From RGDT01 sp964630925 (GTDB lineage Bacteria > Planctomycetota > Planctomycetia > Gemmatales > Gemmataceae), in contig CAZVZK010000033.1 of NCBI GenBank assembly GCA_964630925.1, positions 1-64,000 on the forward strand: a stretch of 64,000 bases of DNA. The letters run 5' to 3'. A program made the position numbers and the translations under genes. Under the pieces are notes generated by a model. It saw nothing but the letters and a program-made list of their open reading frames with translations, was not told where the DNA came from and searched no databases. Of the stretch, positions 15,885 through 24,925 are shown piece by piece; position 1 is the first letter of the stretch; every line of letters begins with the position of its first letter.

Positions 15885-18629
15885 TCAATCCCGCACCACC
15901 CGGAATCCCCGGTACGCCGGGGCGGACCCCGACGCTCCGGATTTCCCGTCGGCCGGGGTGTCGGCGCTGCCGCCGGACGGCCTTCCCTCGCCGTCGTCGT
16001 CCACCCACTCGGCCACGTTCCCGCCCAGGTCGTACACGGGATCGTCTTCCCCCGTGCCCCGCCCCAGGCCCACCTCCTTGATCAGCGCCCCCTCGCCCAG
16101 CTCGCGCAGCTTCTCGCGCAGCGCCTCGGCGTCCTCGGGGTTCACCGCGTGGCCAGCCCACGCGTCCAGGGTGTTCTCTCCCGCCTTCGGGCCCTCATGT
16201 ATTTTTTCCGATTCCTTCACCGACGGCAAGCGATATCGCCGCCCCGTCGCCTTGCTCAGCCAGGCGCAGTACGCTTTCGCCTGCTTGAACGTGATGTGCG
16301 TCGCGGGGTGATTCTCCCGCCCCGCCGGCACCGCGTAGGACGGGTCGAAGGCGGCGAATTGCGCCCGCGTCACCTCGAACCGGCCCACCGTGACGCCCTC
16401 CAACAGTACCGTCTCCGGCGTCAGCACCCGGCGTACGGTCTCCCCGTACACCCCGCCCACCTTCGCCGCCTTCCGTCGCTTCAACGCCCAGGCGAGGGGG
16501 GAGTCGTCCTTGAGGGCGTCGAGTTTGAGCTTTTCGGCCCCGAAGAGGTGGCGGGCGAACCACGCCAGCGACTCCTCGATGTTGCGCCGCTGCGAGGACA
16601 GTTTCTTCAGGGAGTGCTTCTCGCCGGGGTATTGCACGAAACGCACCGGCACCTTGCCGAGCTGCTGCAGGCCGCGGTACAGCGCCCACCCCTGCTGCGG
16701 GTGGACGACGCGGTCCTCGGTCCCCCACAGGACGAGCGTCGGCGTGCGGACCTTCGCCAGATCGTGGAACGGCGACTTGCGCCGGTACAGCTCCAGATCC
16801 TCCAAGGGCGACTTGCCGAGGTAGAAGCGGTCGAACGCCTCGCCGAACTCGCACGACGACCAGTCGGAGACGTACTCCACGGTGCCGGCCCCGGAGACGG
16901 CGGCCTTGTAGCGCGTGGTCCGCGTGATCAGCACGTTCGTCAGGATCGCGCCGTTCGACCACCCTTGCAGCCCCAGCCGCGCCCGGTCCACCAGGCCGCG
17001 CGAGATGAGTGCATCCACGCCCTTCTCGATGTCCTCCAGCTCCGGCTCGCAATACTTGCCGTCGGCGATGGATTCGAGCCACTTGCGGCCGTAGCCGGTG
17101 CTGCCGTGGTAGTTGGGCTTGAGGACGAACGCGCCGCGCTGGCACAGGAGGTTGGCCGGGTACGCCCAGTGCTCGTCCCAGGCGTCGAGGTCGGCGCTGG
17201 CCGGGCCGCCGTGGATCTGCACGACGCAGGCGTAACGCTTGCCCTCGGTGTAATCGTGCGGGTAGTAGAGGATGCCCTGCACGTCGTCCCCGTAAGCGCC
17301 CTTCCAGTGGACGACCTCGGCGCGGGCCTTGCGGCGATTCGCGAAGTGGGAATTCAGAGGGGCGAGGGGGCGCGGGTCTTCCAGCTTGCCCTTGTCGAGG
17401 CGGGCGACGTACCACTCGGGGGGCTTGCTGGCTGCCGAGTGCTGGTAGAGGACGGTCTTGCCGTCGGGCGTGGCGTGGATGTCGAAGATGCGTGGGGGGT
17501 GCTTGCCGTGGATGAAGGTGACGGCCCGCTTGCCGTCCTTCCACGCCAGGCGGACGGGGCGGTGGTGGACGCCCTCGCCGAGGAGGGTGATGACGCCGCC
17601 GTCCTTGAGGGCGGTGACGGAGGTGCCGGGCTCGGCGAGGCCGGCGGGCCAGTCCAGCGGCAGGCGGCGGATGCCACCGGCGAGCGGCTCGTAGACCAGC
17701 TCCGGCACGCCGGCCTGGTCGAGGCGCGGCTTGCTGGAGACGCGGTCCACCGCGAAGTAGCCCTTGCTGTCGGGCGACCAGACGGCGTGTGCAATGTTCA
17801 GGTTGGGGTCGGCGAGGGCACGGCGGCTGGTGCCCTTCGTCAGGTCGTGCAGATGCCAGACCGGCTTGGTGGCGTTGTCGTAGGCGTAACGCAGGGTGCG
17901 GGCGTGCTGGGCGAGCGCCCACTTCCCATCCGGCGAGACGTACAGGCCCTCGATGCGCCCGGTGTTGCGGGTGAGGCGCGTGACCTTCTTGCCCTCGACC
18001 TCGACCTTGAAGAGGCGGACGGGCGGCTCGTTGGCGTCGTCCTCGACGGGGCCGGCATCGTCCTTACCCTCCTTGCGGAGGGTCTCGGCGCGGGTCGCCT
18101 CCTCCTGGGCGGTGAAGACGAGGGCGTCGTCGCCGGCCCAGCCGAATCGGAGGACCGGGCGCTTGCCCTCGGTGAGCCGCCACGGCTCGCCGCCGGTGGG
18201 GTCCATCAGCCAGACCTGCGCATGCGGGCCGTCCTCCTTCTCCTCTTCGTCCTCGCGTCCGCGGCGGCGTTTGTCCTTCGATTTGGGCGCGGGGCGGCTG
18301 GAGAGGAAGGCGATGAGCTTGCCGTCGGGGGACCACGTCGGGTTGGATGCGCCGTCGGGGCCGCGGGTGAGCTGCACCTGGCGGAGGGTGGTGAGGTCGG
18401 TGCGGAAGATGTGGCCGACGTGCTCGTTCCTGTCCTTGTCGGCGGTGTGCTTGACCCAGAGGACGAATTTGCCGTCGGGGGAGAAGGCCCAGGAGGAGGC
18501 AGACTCCTGGTTGACCACGTCGTCAGGGGCCCAGGGCGCGTACGTGACCGGGGGCGGGGAGGCCGCCTGTGCAGACGGCACCGCCAGCAGTAGCAGCAGG
18601 AGCAGCGACTGGGTACGCAAAGGCACCAA
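15885..18629 (-). CDS. S9 family serine peptidase fused to a C-terminal FGE-like domain
   Basis: The 914-residue exported protein combines two modules. After a signal peptide (about residues 1-22), a beta-propeller with WSPDGK/SPDGKW repeats leads to a prolyl-oligopeptidase hydrolase domain with Ser558 in GWSNG, Asp639 in GTEDR and His672 in GEKHS. From about 740 to the end there is a formylglycine-generating-enzyme-like domain (GRFEVTRAQF, LGGNVAEWVDD, YRGFRVVRD). It lacks the catalytic cysteines, so this tail probably binds rather than oxidises. Substrate peptides are unknown. A CTGGCA-N17-TATGAT promoter lies just upstream, giving a very short leader. Confidence 0.9.
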   Translation of the reverse strand: MVPLRTQSLLLLLLLAVPSAQAASPPPVTYAPWAPDDVVNQESASSWAFSPDGKFVLWVKHTADKDRNEHVGHIFRTDLTTLRQVQLTRGPDGASNPTWSPDGKLIAFLSSRPAPKSKDKRRRGREDEEEKEDGPHAQVWLMDPTGGEPWRLTEGKRPVLRFGWAGDDALVFTAQEEATRAETLRKEGKDDAGPVEDDANEPPVRLFKVEVEGKKVTRLTRNTGRIEGLYVSPDGKWALAQHARTLRYAYDNATKPVWHLHDLTKGTSRRALADPNLNIAHAVWSPDSKGYFAVDRVSSKPRLDQAGVPELVYEPLAGGIRRLPLDWPAGLAEPGTSVTALKDGGVITLLGEGVHHRPVRLAWKDGKRAVTFIHGKHPPRIFDIHATPDGKTVLYQHSAASKPPEWYVARLDKGKLEDPRPLAPLNSHFANRRKARAEVVHWKGAYGDDVQGILYYPHDYTEGKRYACVVQIHGGPASADLDAWDEHWAYPANLLCQRGAFVLKPNYHGSTGYGRKWLESIADGKYCEPELEDIEKGVDALISRGLVDRARLGLQGWSNGAILTNVLITRTTRYKAAVSGAGTVEYVSDWSSCEFGEAFDRFYLGKSPLEDLELYRRKSPFHDLAKVRTPTLVLWGTEDRVVHPQQGWALYRGLQQLGKVPVRFVQYPGEKHSLKKLSSQRRNIEESLAWFARHLFGAEKLKLDALKDDSPLAWALKRRKAAKVGGVYGETVRRVLTPETVLLEGVTVGRFEVTRAQFAAFDPSYAVPAGRENHPATHITFKQAKAYCAWLSKATGRRYRLPSVKESEKIHEGPKAGENTLDAWAGHAVNPEDAEALREKLRELGEGALIKEVGLGRGTGEDDPVYDLGGNVAEWVDDDGEGRPSGGSADTPADGKSGASGSAPAYRGFRVVRD

Positions 18630-18649
18630 GCTCCGGTGAGGGTAGGCGT

Positions 18650-18678
18650 ATCATACCCGGCCGTGAAGGAATTGCCAG
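18650..18678 (-). promoter_or_regulatory. Predicted sigma-70-like promoter for the S9 peptidase gene
   Basis: On the minus strand, CTGGCA (18678-18673) and TATGAT (18655-18650) are separated by 17 bases. The expected start of transcription is about 14 bases ahead of the ATG at 18629. It is diverged from the htpG promoter. Confidence 0.5.
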
Positions 18679-18702
18679 GGGGCGCGTGAGGATTTCGCGA
18701 GG

Positions 18703-18733
18703 TTGCCGGGGAGGGGGTATGTGGGCGTATAAT
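18703..18733 (+). promoter_or_regulatory. Predicted promoter for htpG
   Basis: A perfect TATAAT (18728-18733) is preceded by TTGCCG (18703-18708) with a 19-base spacer. The -10 lies 35 bases before the htpG ATG. The long spacer makes the -35 assignment uncertain; I see no CIRCE element or other heat-shock operator. Confidence 0.5.
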
Positions 18734-18768
18734 GGGGGCAAAGTTGGTCAGTGAGGGATAGAGACGCC

Positions 18769-20619
18769 ATGCCAGAGACGATGGAGTTCCGCACGGAGCT
18801 GAAGCAGCTCCTGCACCTGATCACGCACTCGCTGTACTCGAACAAGGAGATCTTCCTCCGCGAGCTGATCAGCAACGCCAGCGACGCCATCAACAAGGCG
18901 CGCTTCGACTCGCTGTCCCGCGAGGACATGCTCGAGGGCGACCGCGACTGGAAGATCCGCATCCGGGCCGACAAGGACGCCGGCACCCTGACAGTTTCCG
19001 ACAACGGCATCGGCCTCGACCGGGCCGGGGCCGTCGAGAACCTCGGCACCATCGCCAAGTCGGGCACCCGAGCGTTCCTGGAGGCGATGCGCCAGCAGGG
19101 CGAGCAGAAGGCCGCCGCCCCGGAGCTGATCGGGCAGTTCGGCGTCGGGTTCTACTCGGCGTTCATGGTGGCGGACCGCGTCACGGTGGTGTCGCGCATG
19201 GCCGGGACCAAGGAGGGCGTGCGCTGGGAGTCGGAGGGCCAGGGCGAGTTCAGCGTCGAGCCGGCGGAGAAGGAGAAACGCGGCACGGACGTGATCCTGC
19301 ACCTGAAGAAGGAGGAGCGCGAGCTCCTGGAGCCGTGGCGTCTGCGGCAGATCATCCGCAAGTTCTCCGACTTCATCGAGCATCCGGTCGTCATGGATGT
19401 GGAGACGGAGAAGGACGGCAAGAAGGAGGTCACCGAGGAGACGGTCAACTCGCGCAAGGCGGTGTGGCTGCGGGCCAAGGGCGAGGTGACGGCGGAGGAG
19501 CACGCGGAGTTCTACAAGCAGATCAGCCACGACTTCCACGCGCCCCTGGAGACGATCCACTACGCCGCCGAGGGCACGCACGAGTTCAAGGCGCTGCTGT
19601 ACATCCCGGCGGAGAAGCCGTTCGGCATGCAGTTCGGCGAGTACAAGTGGGGCCTGCGGCTGTACATCCAGCGCGTCCTCATCATGGACCACTGCGAGGC
19701 GTTGCTGCCCGCGTGGCTGCGTTTCGTGCAGGGGGTGGTCGATTCGTCGGACCTGCCGCTGAACATCTCGAGGGAGCTTCTTCAGGAGAACGCCCTACTC
19801 AACCAGTTGAAGACGAGCGTGACGCGCAGCGTGCTGAAGGCGTTGGAGGGGATGAAGGAGACGGAGTACGAGAAGTACGTTGGGTTCTTCAAGGAGTTCG
19901 GCTCGATCCTCAAGGAGGGGCCGTCGCGCGACCGGGGCAACGCCGAGAAGGTGGCGGACCTCCTCCTCTTCGAGTCGCTCAAGACGCCGGCCGGGCAATT
20001 CACGACCCTGGCGAAGTACGTCGAGGGGATGCCGGAGGGGCAGAACGAGATCCTGTACCTGACGGGCGAGGCGCGCGAGCAGCTGGAGAATTCGCCTTAT
20101 GTCGAGGCGACCAAGGCGGCGGGGCGCGACGTGCTGCTGCTGACGGACCCGGTGGACGAGTACCTGATGATGGGCCTGCCCGAGTACAAGGGCAAGAAGT
20201 TCCAGGCCGCCGACACGGCCGCCCCGGCGGGCGAGGTCGATGCGGCGGAGAAGGAGAAGTACGCCCCCGTGCTGGGGAGGCTGAAATCGCTGCTGCCGGA
20301 GGTGGCGGACGTGCGCCTGACGGCGCGGCTGACGGAGGGGCCGTGCTGCCTGGTGGCGGACGGCATGTCGGCGAACTTCGAGCGGATGATGGCGCGGTGG
20401 GGTCGGGAGGCGACCCCGGTGAAGCGGGTGCTGGAGCTGAACCCGGCGAACGCGGCCGTGAAGGGCCTCCTGGCGCTGCCGGAGACGAAGCTGGAGCTGC
20501 ACGCGCGCCTGCTGTACGATCTGGCCGTGATCGGCGAGGGGTCGCGTGTGAAGGACCCGGGGGCGTTGGCGCGGCGAGTGGGCGAGCTGCTGGCGCGGGA
20601 CGTGTCTTCTGGGGCGTGA
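18769..20619 (+). CDS. htpG: Hsp90-family chaperone HtpG
   Basis: The 616-residue cytosolic chaperone has the GHKL ATPase head with ELISNASDAINK (near residue 30), DNGIGLDRAG, GTIAKSGTRAF and GQFGVGFYSAFMVAD. The middle domain carries the Hsp90 catalytic-loop region (NISRELLQEN), and a C-terminal dimerisation domain follows. The length is normal for bacteria. I chose the ATG at 18769; a GTG at 18751 is less likely. The gene has its own TATAAT promoter and is divergent from the S9 peptidase gene. Confidence 0.97.
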   Translation: MPETMEFRTELKQLLHLITHSLYSNKEIFLRELISNASDAINKARFDSLSREDMLEGDRDWKIRIRADKDAGTLTVSDNGIGLDRAGAVENLGTIAKSGTRAFLEAMRQQGEQKAAAPELIGQFGVGFYSAFMVADRVTVVSRMAGTKEGVRWESEGQGEFSVEPAEKEKRGTDVILHLKKEERELLEPWRLRQIIRKFSDFIEHPVVMDVETEKDGKKEVTEETVNSRKAVWLRAKGEVTAEEHAEFYKQISHDFHAPLETIHYAAEGTHEFKALLYIPAEKPFGMQFGEYKWGLRLYIQRVLIMDHCEALLPAWLRFVQGVVDSSDLPLNISRELLQENALLNQLKTSVTRSVLKALEGMKETEYEKYVGFFKEFGSILKEGPSRDRGNAEKVADLLLFESLKTPAGQFTTLAKYVEGMPEGQNEILYLTGEAREQLENSPYVEATKAAGRDVLLLTDPVDEYLMMGLPEYKGKKFQAADTAAPAGEVDAAEKEKYAPVLGRLKSLLPEVADVRLTARLTEGPCCLVADGMSANFERMMARWGREATPVKRVLELNPANAAVKGLLALPETKLELHARLLYDLAVIGEGSRVKDPGALARRVGELLARDVSSGA

Positions 20620-20632
20620 GCGGATCTCGGCG

Positions 20633-20707
20633 CGCTCGCCGAAGACGAGAGCCGCTGACGCTCCACTCGGGGCGCTGACGCGGCCCCGCTCGCCGAAGAC
20701 GAGAGCC
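20633..20707 (+). repeat. Pair of 21-base direct repeats after htpG
   Basis: Two identical 21-base copies (20633-20653 and 20687-20707) centre on GCCGAAGACGAGAGCC, spaced by 33 bases that are themselves GCTGACGC-rich. They lie in the 186-base gap between htpG and the next gene. Function is unknown; they may be a remnant of a dispersed repeat. Confidence 0.6.
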
Positions 20708-20805
20708 CCTCACGCCCCGGCGCCAGCGAAACGCCCTTGATTCCGCCGCCGCCGGCGGGGTAGGAAGGTGCGGTTCAACATCACAGCCCCACCCGAGGCC
20801 GCGCC

Positions 20806-21570
20806 ATGTCCAAGCCGACTGGCCGCATCGTCGCCCTCTCACCGTTCCGCCGCATGGTGGACGGCCTGATGCAATTCAGCCGGGCCGTCCCCGCCGTCAC
20901 CGCCGACCGCCGCATGGACCTCGCCCCCCTCGTCGCCGCCCGCGCGGCCTCGCCGCTGCGGCCCGCGTGGTCCGTCCTCTTCGCCCGCGCCTTCGCCCTC
21001 GTCGCGCGCGACACCCCGGTCCTGCGGCAGTCGTACCTCCAGCTCCCGTGGGCACGCCTCTACGAGCACCCGCACTCCGTCACCGCCCTCAACGTCGAAC
21101 GCCGCGTCGGCGACGAGGACGTGATCCTCTTCTGCCTCATCCGCGCCCCGGAGAACCGCACCCTGGCCGAGATCGACGCCATCGTCAAGCACCACCAGAC
21201 GGCCCCCGTCGAGACGCTGCGCCCGTACCAGCGTGCCGTCAACCTGTCGCGCGTCCCCTGGCCGTTCCGCCAGTGGTTCTGGTGGCTGGCGCTCAACCTC
21301 ATCGGCAAGCAGCGGTGCCGCAACTTCGGCACGTTCAGCGTCTCGTCGGTCGCCTCGCGTGGCGCCGGCCTCGTCACCGTCCTGCCCATCCTGACGGCGT
21401 CGATCCATTACGGCCTGTTCGACGGCACGCGTCTCGACGTGCGTCTGACGTTCGACCACCGCGTCCTCGACGGCGCGACGGCGGCGCGTGCCCTCACCGA
21501 CCTGGAGTCCGTCCTCACCCGCGAGATGGTCCGCGAGCTGGAGATCCCGCGCAGCGCCGCGGCGGCTTGA
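20806..21570 (+). CDS. Stand-alone 2-oxoacid dehydrogenase E2-type acyltransferase domain
   Basis: The 254-residue protein has the chloramphenicol-acetyltransferase-like fold of E2 acyltransferases. The C-terminal signature LTFDHRVLDGATAAR holds the catalytic histidine. The middle has the family-like beta segment GTFSVSSVASRGAG. No lipoyl domain or peripheral-subunit-binding domain is present, and no E1 or E3 gene is adjacent, so it does not act as a standard dehydrogenase core subunit. An acyltransferase for another acyl carrier is possible. The start at 20806 is the only good ATG. Confidence 0.75.
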   Translation: MSKPTGRIVALSPFRRMVDGLMQFSRAVPAVTADRRMDLAPLVAARAASPLRPAWSVLFARAFALVARDTPVLRQSYLQLPWARLYEHPHSVTALNVERRVGDEDVILFCLIRAPENRTLAEIDAIVKHHQTAPVETLRPYQRAVNLSRVPWPFRQWFWWLALNLIGKQRCRNFGTFSVSSVASRGAGLVTVLPILTASIHYGLFDGTRLDVRLTFDHRVLDGATAARALTDLESVLTREMVRELEIPRSAAAA

Positions 21571-21592
21571 TCGCGCCCGAGGCCGGGCCCGC

Positions 21593-21847
21593 TCAGGTAT
21601 TCTCCACGGTTGTCCGCTCCTCACCCCCGGCTTCCTTGTCCGTGATGATCCCCGCGGCCTTCAACTTCTCGACGAATTCGGCGAACAGCGCCTGATCGAG
21701 CTGAAGTGTCTTCATGCCACGCGGACACACTCCCCGGACCGTGATCCCCGACGGCAGGTGTCGGTAGGCGTACTCACCGCACCGCCCTGGGCCGAAGTAC
21801 CAGTGGCTGCGCTCGATGTCTTCGGGAGGGATTCCTGGGATTGGCAT
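21593..21847 (-). CDS. Small protein of unknown function
   Basis: An 84-residue product with a mixed, non-repetitive composition (WYFGPGRCGEYAYRHLPSG near residue 16) that looks coding rather than antisense. I do not recognise a family and see no signal peptide or membrane segment. It begins 21 bases after the stop of the metallophosphoesterase gene on the same strand, suggesting co-transcription. Confidence 0.55.
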   Translation of the reverse strand: MPIPGIPPEDIERSHWYFGPGRCGEYAYRHLPSGITVRGVCPRGMKTLQLDQALFAEFVEKLKAAGIITDKEAGGEERTTVENT

Positions 21848-21868
21848 GCCGCCCGTGCCTCCAGCCCG

Positions 21869-22855
21869 TCACCCGACCAGCGGCTGCGGCACCGCGTTGT
21901 CGAAGTACAGCACGCGCTCCGGCAGACGCAGCGCCCCCAGGTGGCTCCGGTACGCCCCCCGGAACTCCGGCACCATCCGCTCGCGGAAACGCCGCCCCGC
22001 CGAGTAGTCGACGCACATCACCCGCCCCGCCCCCAGCAGGGCGTTGTGCGGCCTGCCGTCGAACAGGTGCTCCCCCGATTCGTCCCCCTCCATCGGCACC
22101 CGCCAGTAGTGCCCCACCACCGCCAGCGGCCCGCCATAATCACGCCACCACGGGATGCGTACCCGGTAACGCTCCTTGCCGTTGATCACCACCGGCGTCG
22201 CCGAACGTGTCTCGTGCCCCGAGGTCAGCAGCTTCACCGGGTTGCGGTTCTGCAACAGCAGCTCGCGGTCGTCCTCGTCCTGCACCCCCGATGCCTCCGC
22301 CTCACGGCGGATGCGCTCCTCGGACCGCCGGAACAGGGCCACCGCGTCGTCCTCGCCCCGCACCGCATCGACGAACTCCTCGGACCACCCCGCGTGGACG
22401 ACGCGCACCGGGTCCGGCCCGCCACGCTCCAGCACCAACGGCAGGGTGTCGAAGAAGTCGAGCACGTCGCGTGCCGACCGGCCCGCCGGCTTCTGCGGCA
22501 CGGGGCGGCCGTCGTGCCGGTACGTCGGCGCCTGCGGGAACAGCCAGCAGTGCTCGGGCTTGAGGCGGGCGCCGGCCCGCGCCCGCAGGGCGTTCAGCTC
22601 GTGGTTGCCCATGACGGACTGGGCGAGCCCCCGCCGTACGAGGTCGCGCACCATCAACACGACGCCGGGGCTGTCCGGCCCGCGGTCCGCCAGATCGCCG
22701 ACGAAGACGAGGCGGCGGCCCTCCGGGTGACGGCCGTGGTCGTCGTAGCCCAGCCGCGACAGGAGCGAGCGCAGGGCGACCAGCTCGCCGTGCACGTCGC
22801 CGACGATGTCGATCCGCCCGTCGAACAGCTCGCGTACCAGCTTCTCCCTCGCCAT
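21869..22855 (-). CDS. Calcineurin-like metallophosphoesterase
   Basis: The 328-residue protein carries the metal-binding motifs of the PPP/PrpE-like branch: GDVHGE (near residue 20), GDLADRGPDS (about 50) and GNHE (about 82), with a later His in VVGHYW. It would hydrolyse phosphate esters, either on proteins or on small molecules such as dinucleotide polyphosphates. The ATG at 22855 is preferred to one at 22909 because GGAGGGGAG lies upstream and the extra residues look unconserved. It is divergent from the beta-propeller gene. Confidence 0.85.
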   Translation of the reverse strand: MAREKLVRELFDGRIDIVGDVHGELVALRSLLSRLGYDDHGRHPEGRRLVFVGDLADRGPDSPGVVLMVRDLVRRGLAQSVMGNHELNALRARAGARLKPEHCWLFPQAPTYRHDGRPVPQKPAGRSARDVLDFFDTLPLVLERGGPDPVRVVHAGWSEEFVDAVRGEDDAVALFRRSEERIRREAEASGVQDEDDRELLLQNRNPVKLLTSGHETRSATPVVINGKERYRVRIPWWRDYGGPLAVVGHYWRVPMEGDESGEHLFDGRPHNALLGAGRVMCVDYSAGRRFRERMVPEFRGAYRSHLGALRLPERVLYFDNAVPQPLVG

Positions 22856-22991
22856 TCCGGCAGCGCTCCCCTCCGGGGCGGCCCGGCCCTCCGTCGCCCG
22901 GCCCCCCACATCATGATACGCTATGGGGGCCAGGGCATGTCTCAGGATCGCCGCCTCCGCGGAGGCCCCGGGTCAACGAGCGAGGTGCGTC

Positions 22992-23924
22992 ATGCGGTGG
23001 AACACCCCCGACCCCGCCCAACGCCTGCTGTTCAGCCCCCTCGGGCTGCTGCTCGCCACCTGCGAGACCATCGGCGAACGCTACGCCCCCAAGTGCCTCC
23101 GCGTCTGGGACCCGCTCCGCGGCCACGAGGTCGCACGCCTCGATATCAGCGGTGATGTCCTCTCGGCCGCCTTCATCTCCGAGCGCAGTTTGGCCGTCGT
23201 CGAGTCGGGCCGGTGCCGCTTCTGGAGCCTCGACGCCGGCGTCACCCACACGATCACGCCCGACCCCGAGGGCTTCGCCGAGCCGTACGGCGGGGGGCTC
23301 TCCTCCGGGACGGCCTCCGCGTCCGGCGGGTTCGTCGCCCTCATGGCCGGGCCGACGGGCCGCATCCTCGACCCGCGCACGGCGGAGGTGCGTCACACCA
23401 TCCGCCCGTTCGGCGGGTCCGAGGTCTGGTTCGACGCCATGACGGCGTCCGGGCCATTCCTCGCCGCCGTCTGCCGCTCCACGTACGACGAGTACCGAGC
23501 CCTGCATCTCTGGGACGCCGCACGCGGCAAGAGGCTGCGGACCTACGAGCTGTACCCACTCTTCGTGGACCACAACCCCGTCCTCGCCCTCCGTCCTGAC
23601 GGCTCGCGTCTGGCGGCCGCGGCCCGTGGCAGCGTCCGCGCCTTCGGGATCGCCGCCGAGGAGGAGCTGGAAGGCTTCACGCCGTTCGAGGCCGAACACG
23701 TCCACGCCCTGCGCTACTCCCCTGAGGGCCACGCGCTGGACATCCTGTGCGGGGAGGGCGCCGCGCGTGTCGTGCGGCTGGACGCGGCGACGGGGCGGCC
23801 AATCGCCCAGCGTGAGCTGCCGTCGGGCCTGAGCGTCCGACACGGGGCGCTCGACCCTTCCGGGCACAAGGCGGCGCTGTCCGACGGGGCGGCCGTCGAG
23901 ATCCTCGACCTCGCGGACCTGTGA
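22992..23924 (+). CDS. WD40-like beta-propeller protein
   Basis: The 310-residue protein is built of degenerate WD40-type blades, visible as LRVWDPLRGHEVARLD (near residue 36), SGRCRFWSLDAG, ALHLWDAARGKRLRTYE and VVRLDAATGRPIAQRE. It has no signal peptide and no fused kinase or protease. Such propellers usually act as protein-binding scaffolds; the partner is unknown. I chose the ATG at 22992 with GAGG upstream. Confidence 0.75.
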   Translation: MRWNTPDPAQRLLFSPLGLLLATCETIGERYAPKCLRVWDPLRGHEVARLDISGDVLSAAFISERSLAVVESGRCRFWSLDAGVTHTITPDPEGFAEPYGGGLSSGTASASGGFVALMAGPTGRILDPRTAEVRHTIRPFGGSEVWFDAMTASGPFLAAVCRSTYDEYRALHLWDAARGKRLRTYELYPLFVDHNPVLALRPDGSRLAAAARGSVRAFGIAAEEELEGFTPFEAEHVHALRYSPEGHALDILCGEGAARVVRLDAATGRPIAQRELPSGLSVRHGALDPSGHKAALSDGAAVEILDLADL

Positions 23925-24184
23925 TCTCGGTCAGCCCCCTGACAACTCAAAGCAAACGCCGAGGCCGACTTCCTCCCCCGCCAGGATCGACGCCCAGGGA
24001 AGGGTCGGCCCGCCCCCGACTTTCGCGTCGCCCGCACTCGCCGGCTGTCGCCGCGAGCAGCGCCCGCATTTCCGCCGAAGTTGTCACCCAGGCCGCCCCG
24101 CCCATCCGATATAGGAGTCGTCCGGCCCGATTGTGACGGTTGTGACGCCCCTGCGGTACCCGCCCACTTTCCCACGGAGCGCCC

Positions 24185-24907
24185 ATGTTCCGCGGCCTCT
24201 ACAGCGCGGCGACGGCGATGGACATCGCCACACGCAGCCACGAGATCACCTCCCAGAACCTCGCCCACTCCACCGCGCCCGGGTTCCGCGCCCGCGGCCT
24301 GGTCTTCCAGACCTTCGAACGCGCCCTCGAACAGGCCGGCCGCGCCGACGCCCCGCCCCTGTCCGGGTCCGGCATCGATCACGGCTACACCGACTTCCGC
24401 CCCGGGGCCATGCAACCCACCGGCGCCCCCCTCGACCTCGCCCTTTCCGGCGACGGCTTCTTCGCCCTCCAGGGCCCCGACGGCCCGGTCTACACACGCA
24501 ACGGCGCCTTCCACACCGAGGCCGACGGCAGGCTCGTCAGCTCCAGCGGCCTCCCCGTCCTCGGCGTCGGCGGCCCCATCATCGTGCCGCGTCAGGCCGC
24601 CGACGTCAAGGTTGAGCGGGACGGCTCCGTCACGGCCGACGGCGGCAACGTCGGCAGGCTGCAGATCACCCGCTTCGCCAACCCCGGCGCGCTGGAGCCC
24701 GCCGGCGCCACCCACTTCCGCCCCGGCGAGGACGCCGCCCCGTCGCCGTCCCTGGCCACGGTGATGCAGGGCATGCGCGAGCAGTCCAACGTCCAGCTCG
24801 CCGGCGCGATGATGTCGCTGGTGCGCGACATGCGTTACTTCGAGGCGTCGCACCAGGCCCTGAAGACGCTGTCCGACGCCACCGGTTTGCTGACCCGTCC
24901 GAGCTGA
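24185..24907 (+). CDS. flgF: Flagellar proximal rod protein FlgF
   Basis: The 240-residue protein is a rod/hook family member exported by the flagellar type III system. It has the N-terminal rod motif (MFRGLYSAATAMDIATRSHEI), a core with LALSGDGFFALQ and YTRNGAFHTEADGRLV, and a C-terminal heptad helix. It is shorter and more divergent than the following FlgG, which supports FlgF. It opens a four-gene plus-strand flagellar operon. Confidence 0.85.
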   Translation: MFRGLYSAATAMDIATRSHEITSQNLAHSTAPGFRARGLVFQTFERALEQAGRADAPPLSGSGIDHGYTDFRPGAMQPTGAPLDLALSGDGFFALQGPDGPVYTRNGAFHTEADGRLVSSSGLPVLGVGGPIIVPRQAADVKVERDGSVTADGGNVGRLQITRFANPGALEPAGATHFRPGEDAAPSPSLATVMQGMREQSNVQLAGAMMSLVRDMRYFEASHQALKTLSDATGLLTRPS

Positions 24908-24925
24908 GCCGCAAGGAGAGATGCC

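Noticed and set aside
24081..24115. A flagellar promoter with TTGTCA and a TATAGG-like box before flgF
   Set aside because: The spacer would be 21-23 bases, too long to support; no sigma-54 or sigma-28 consensus was found either.
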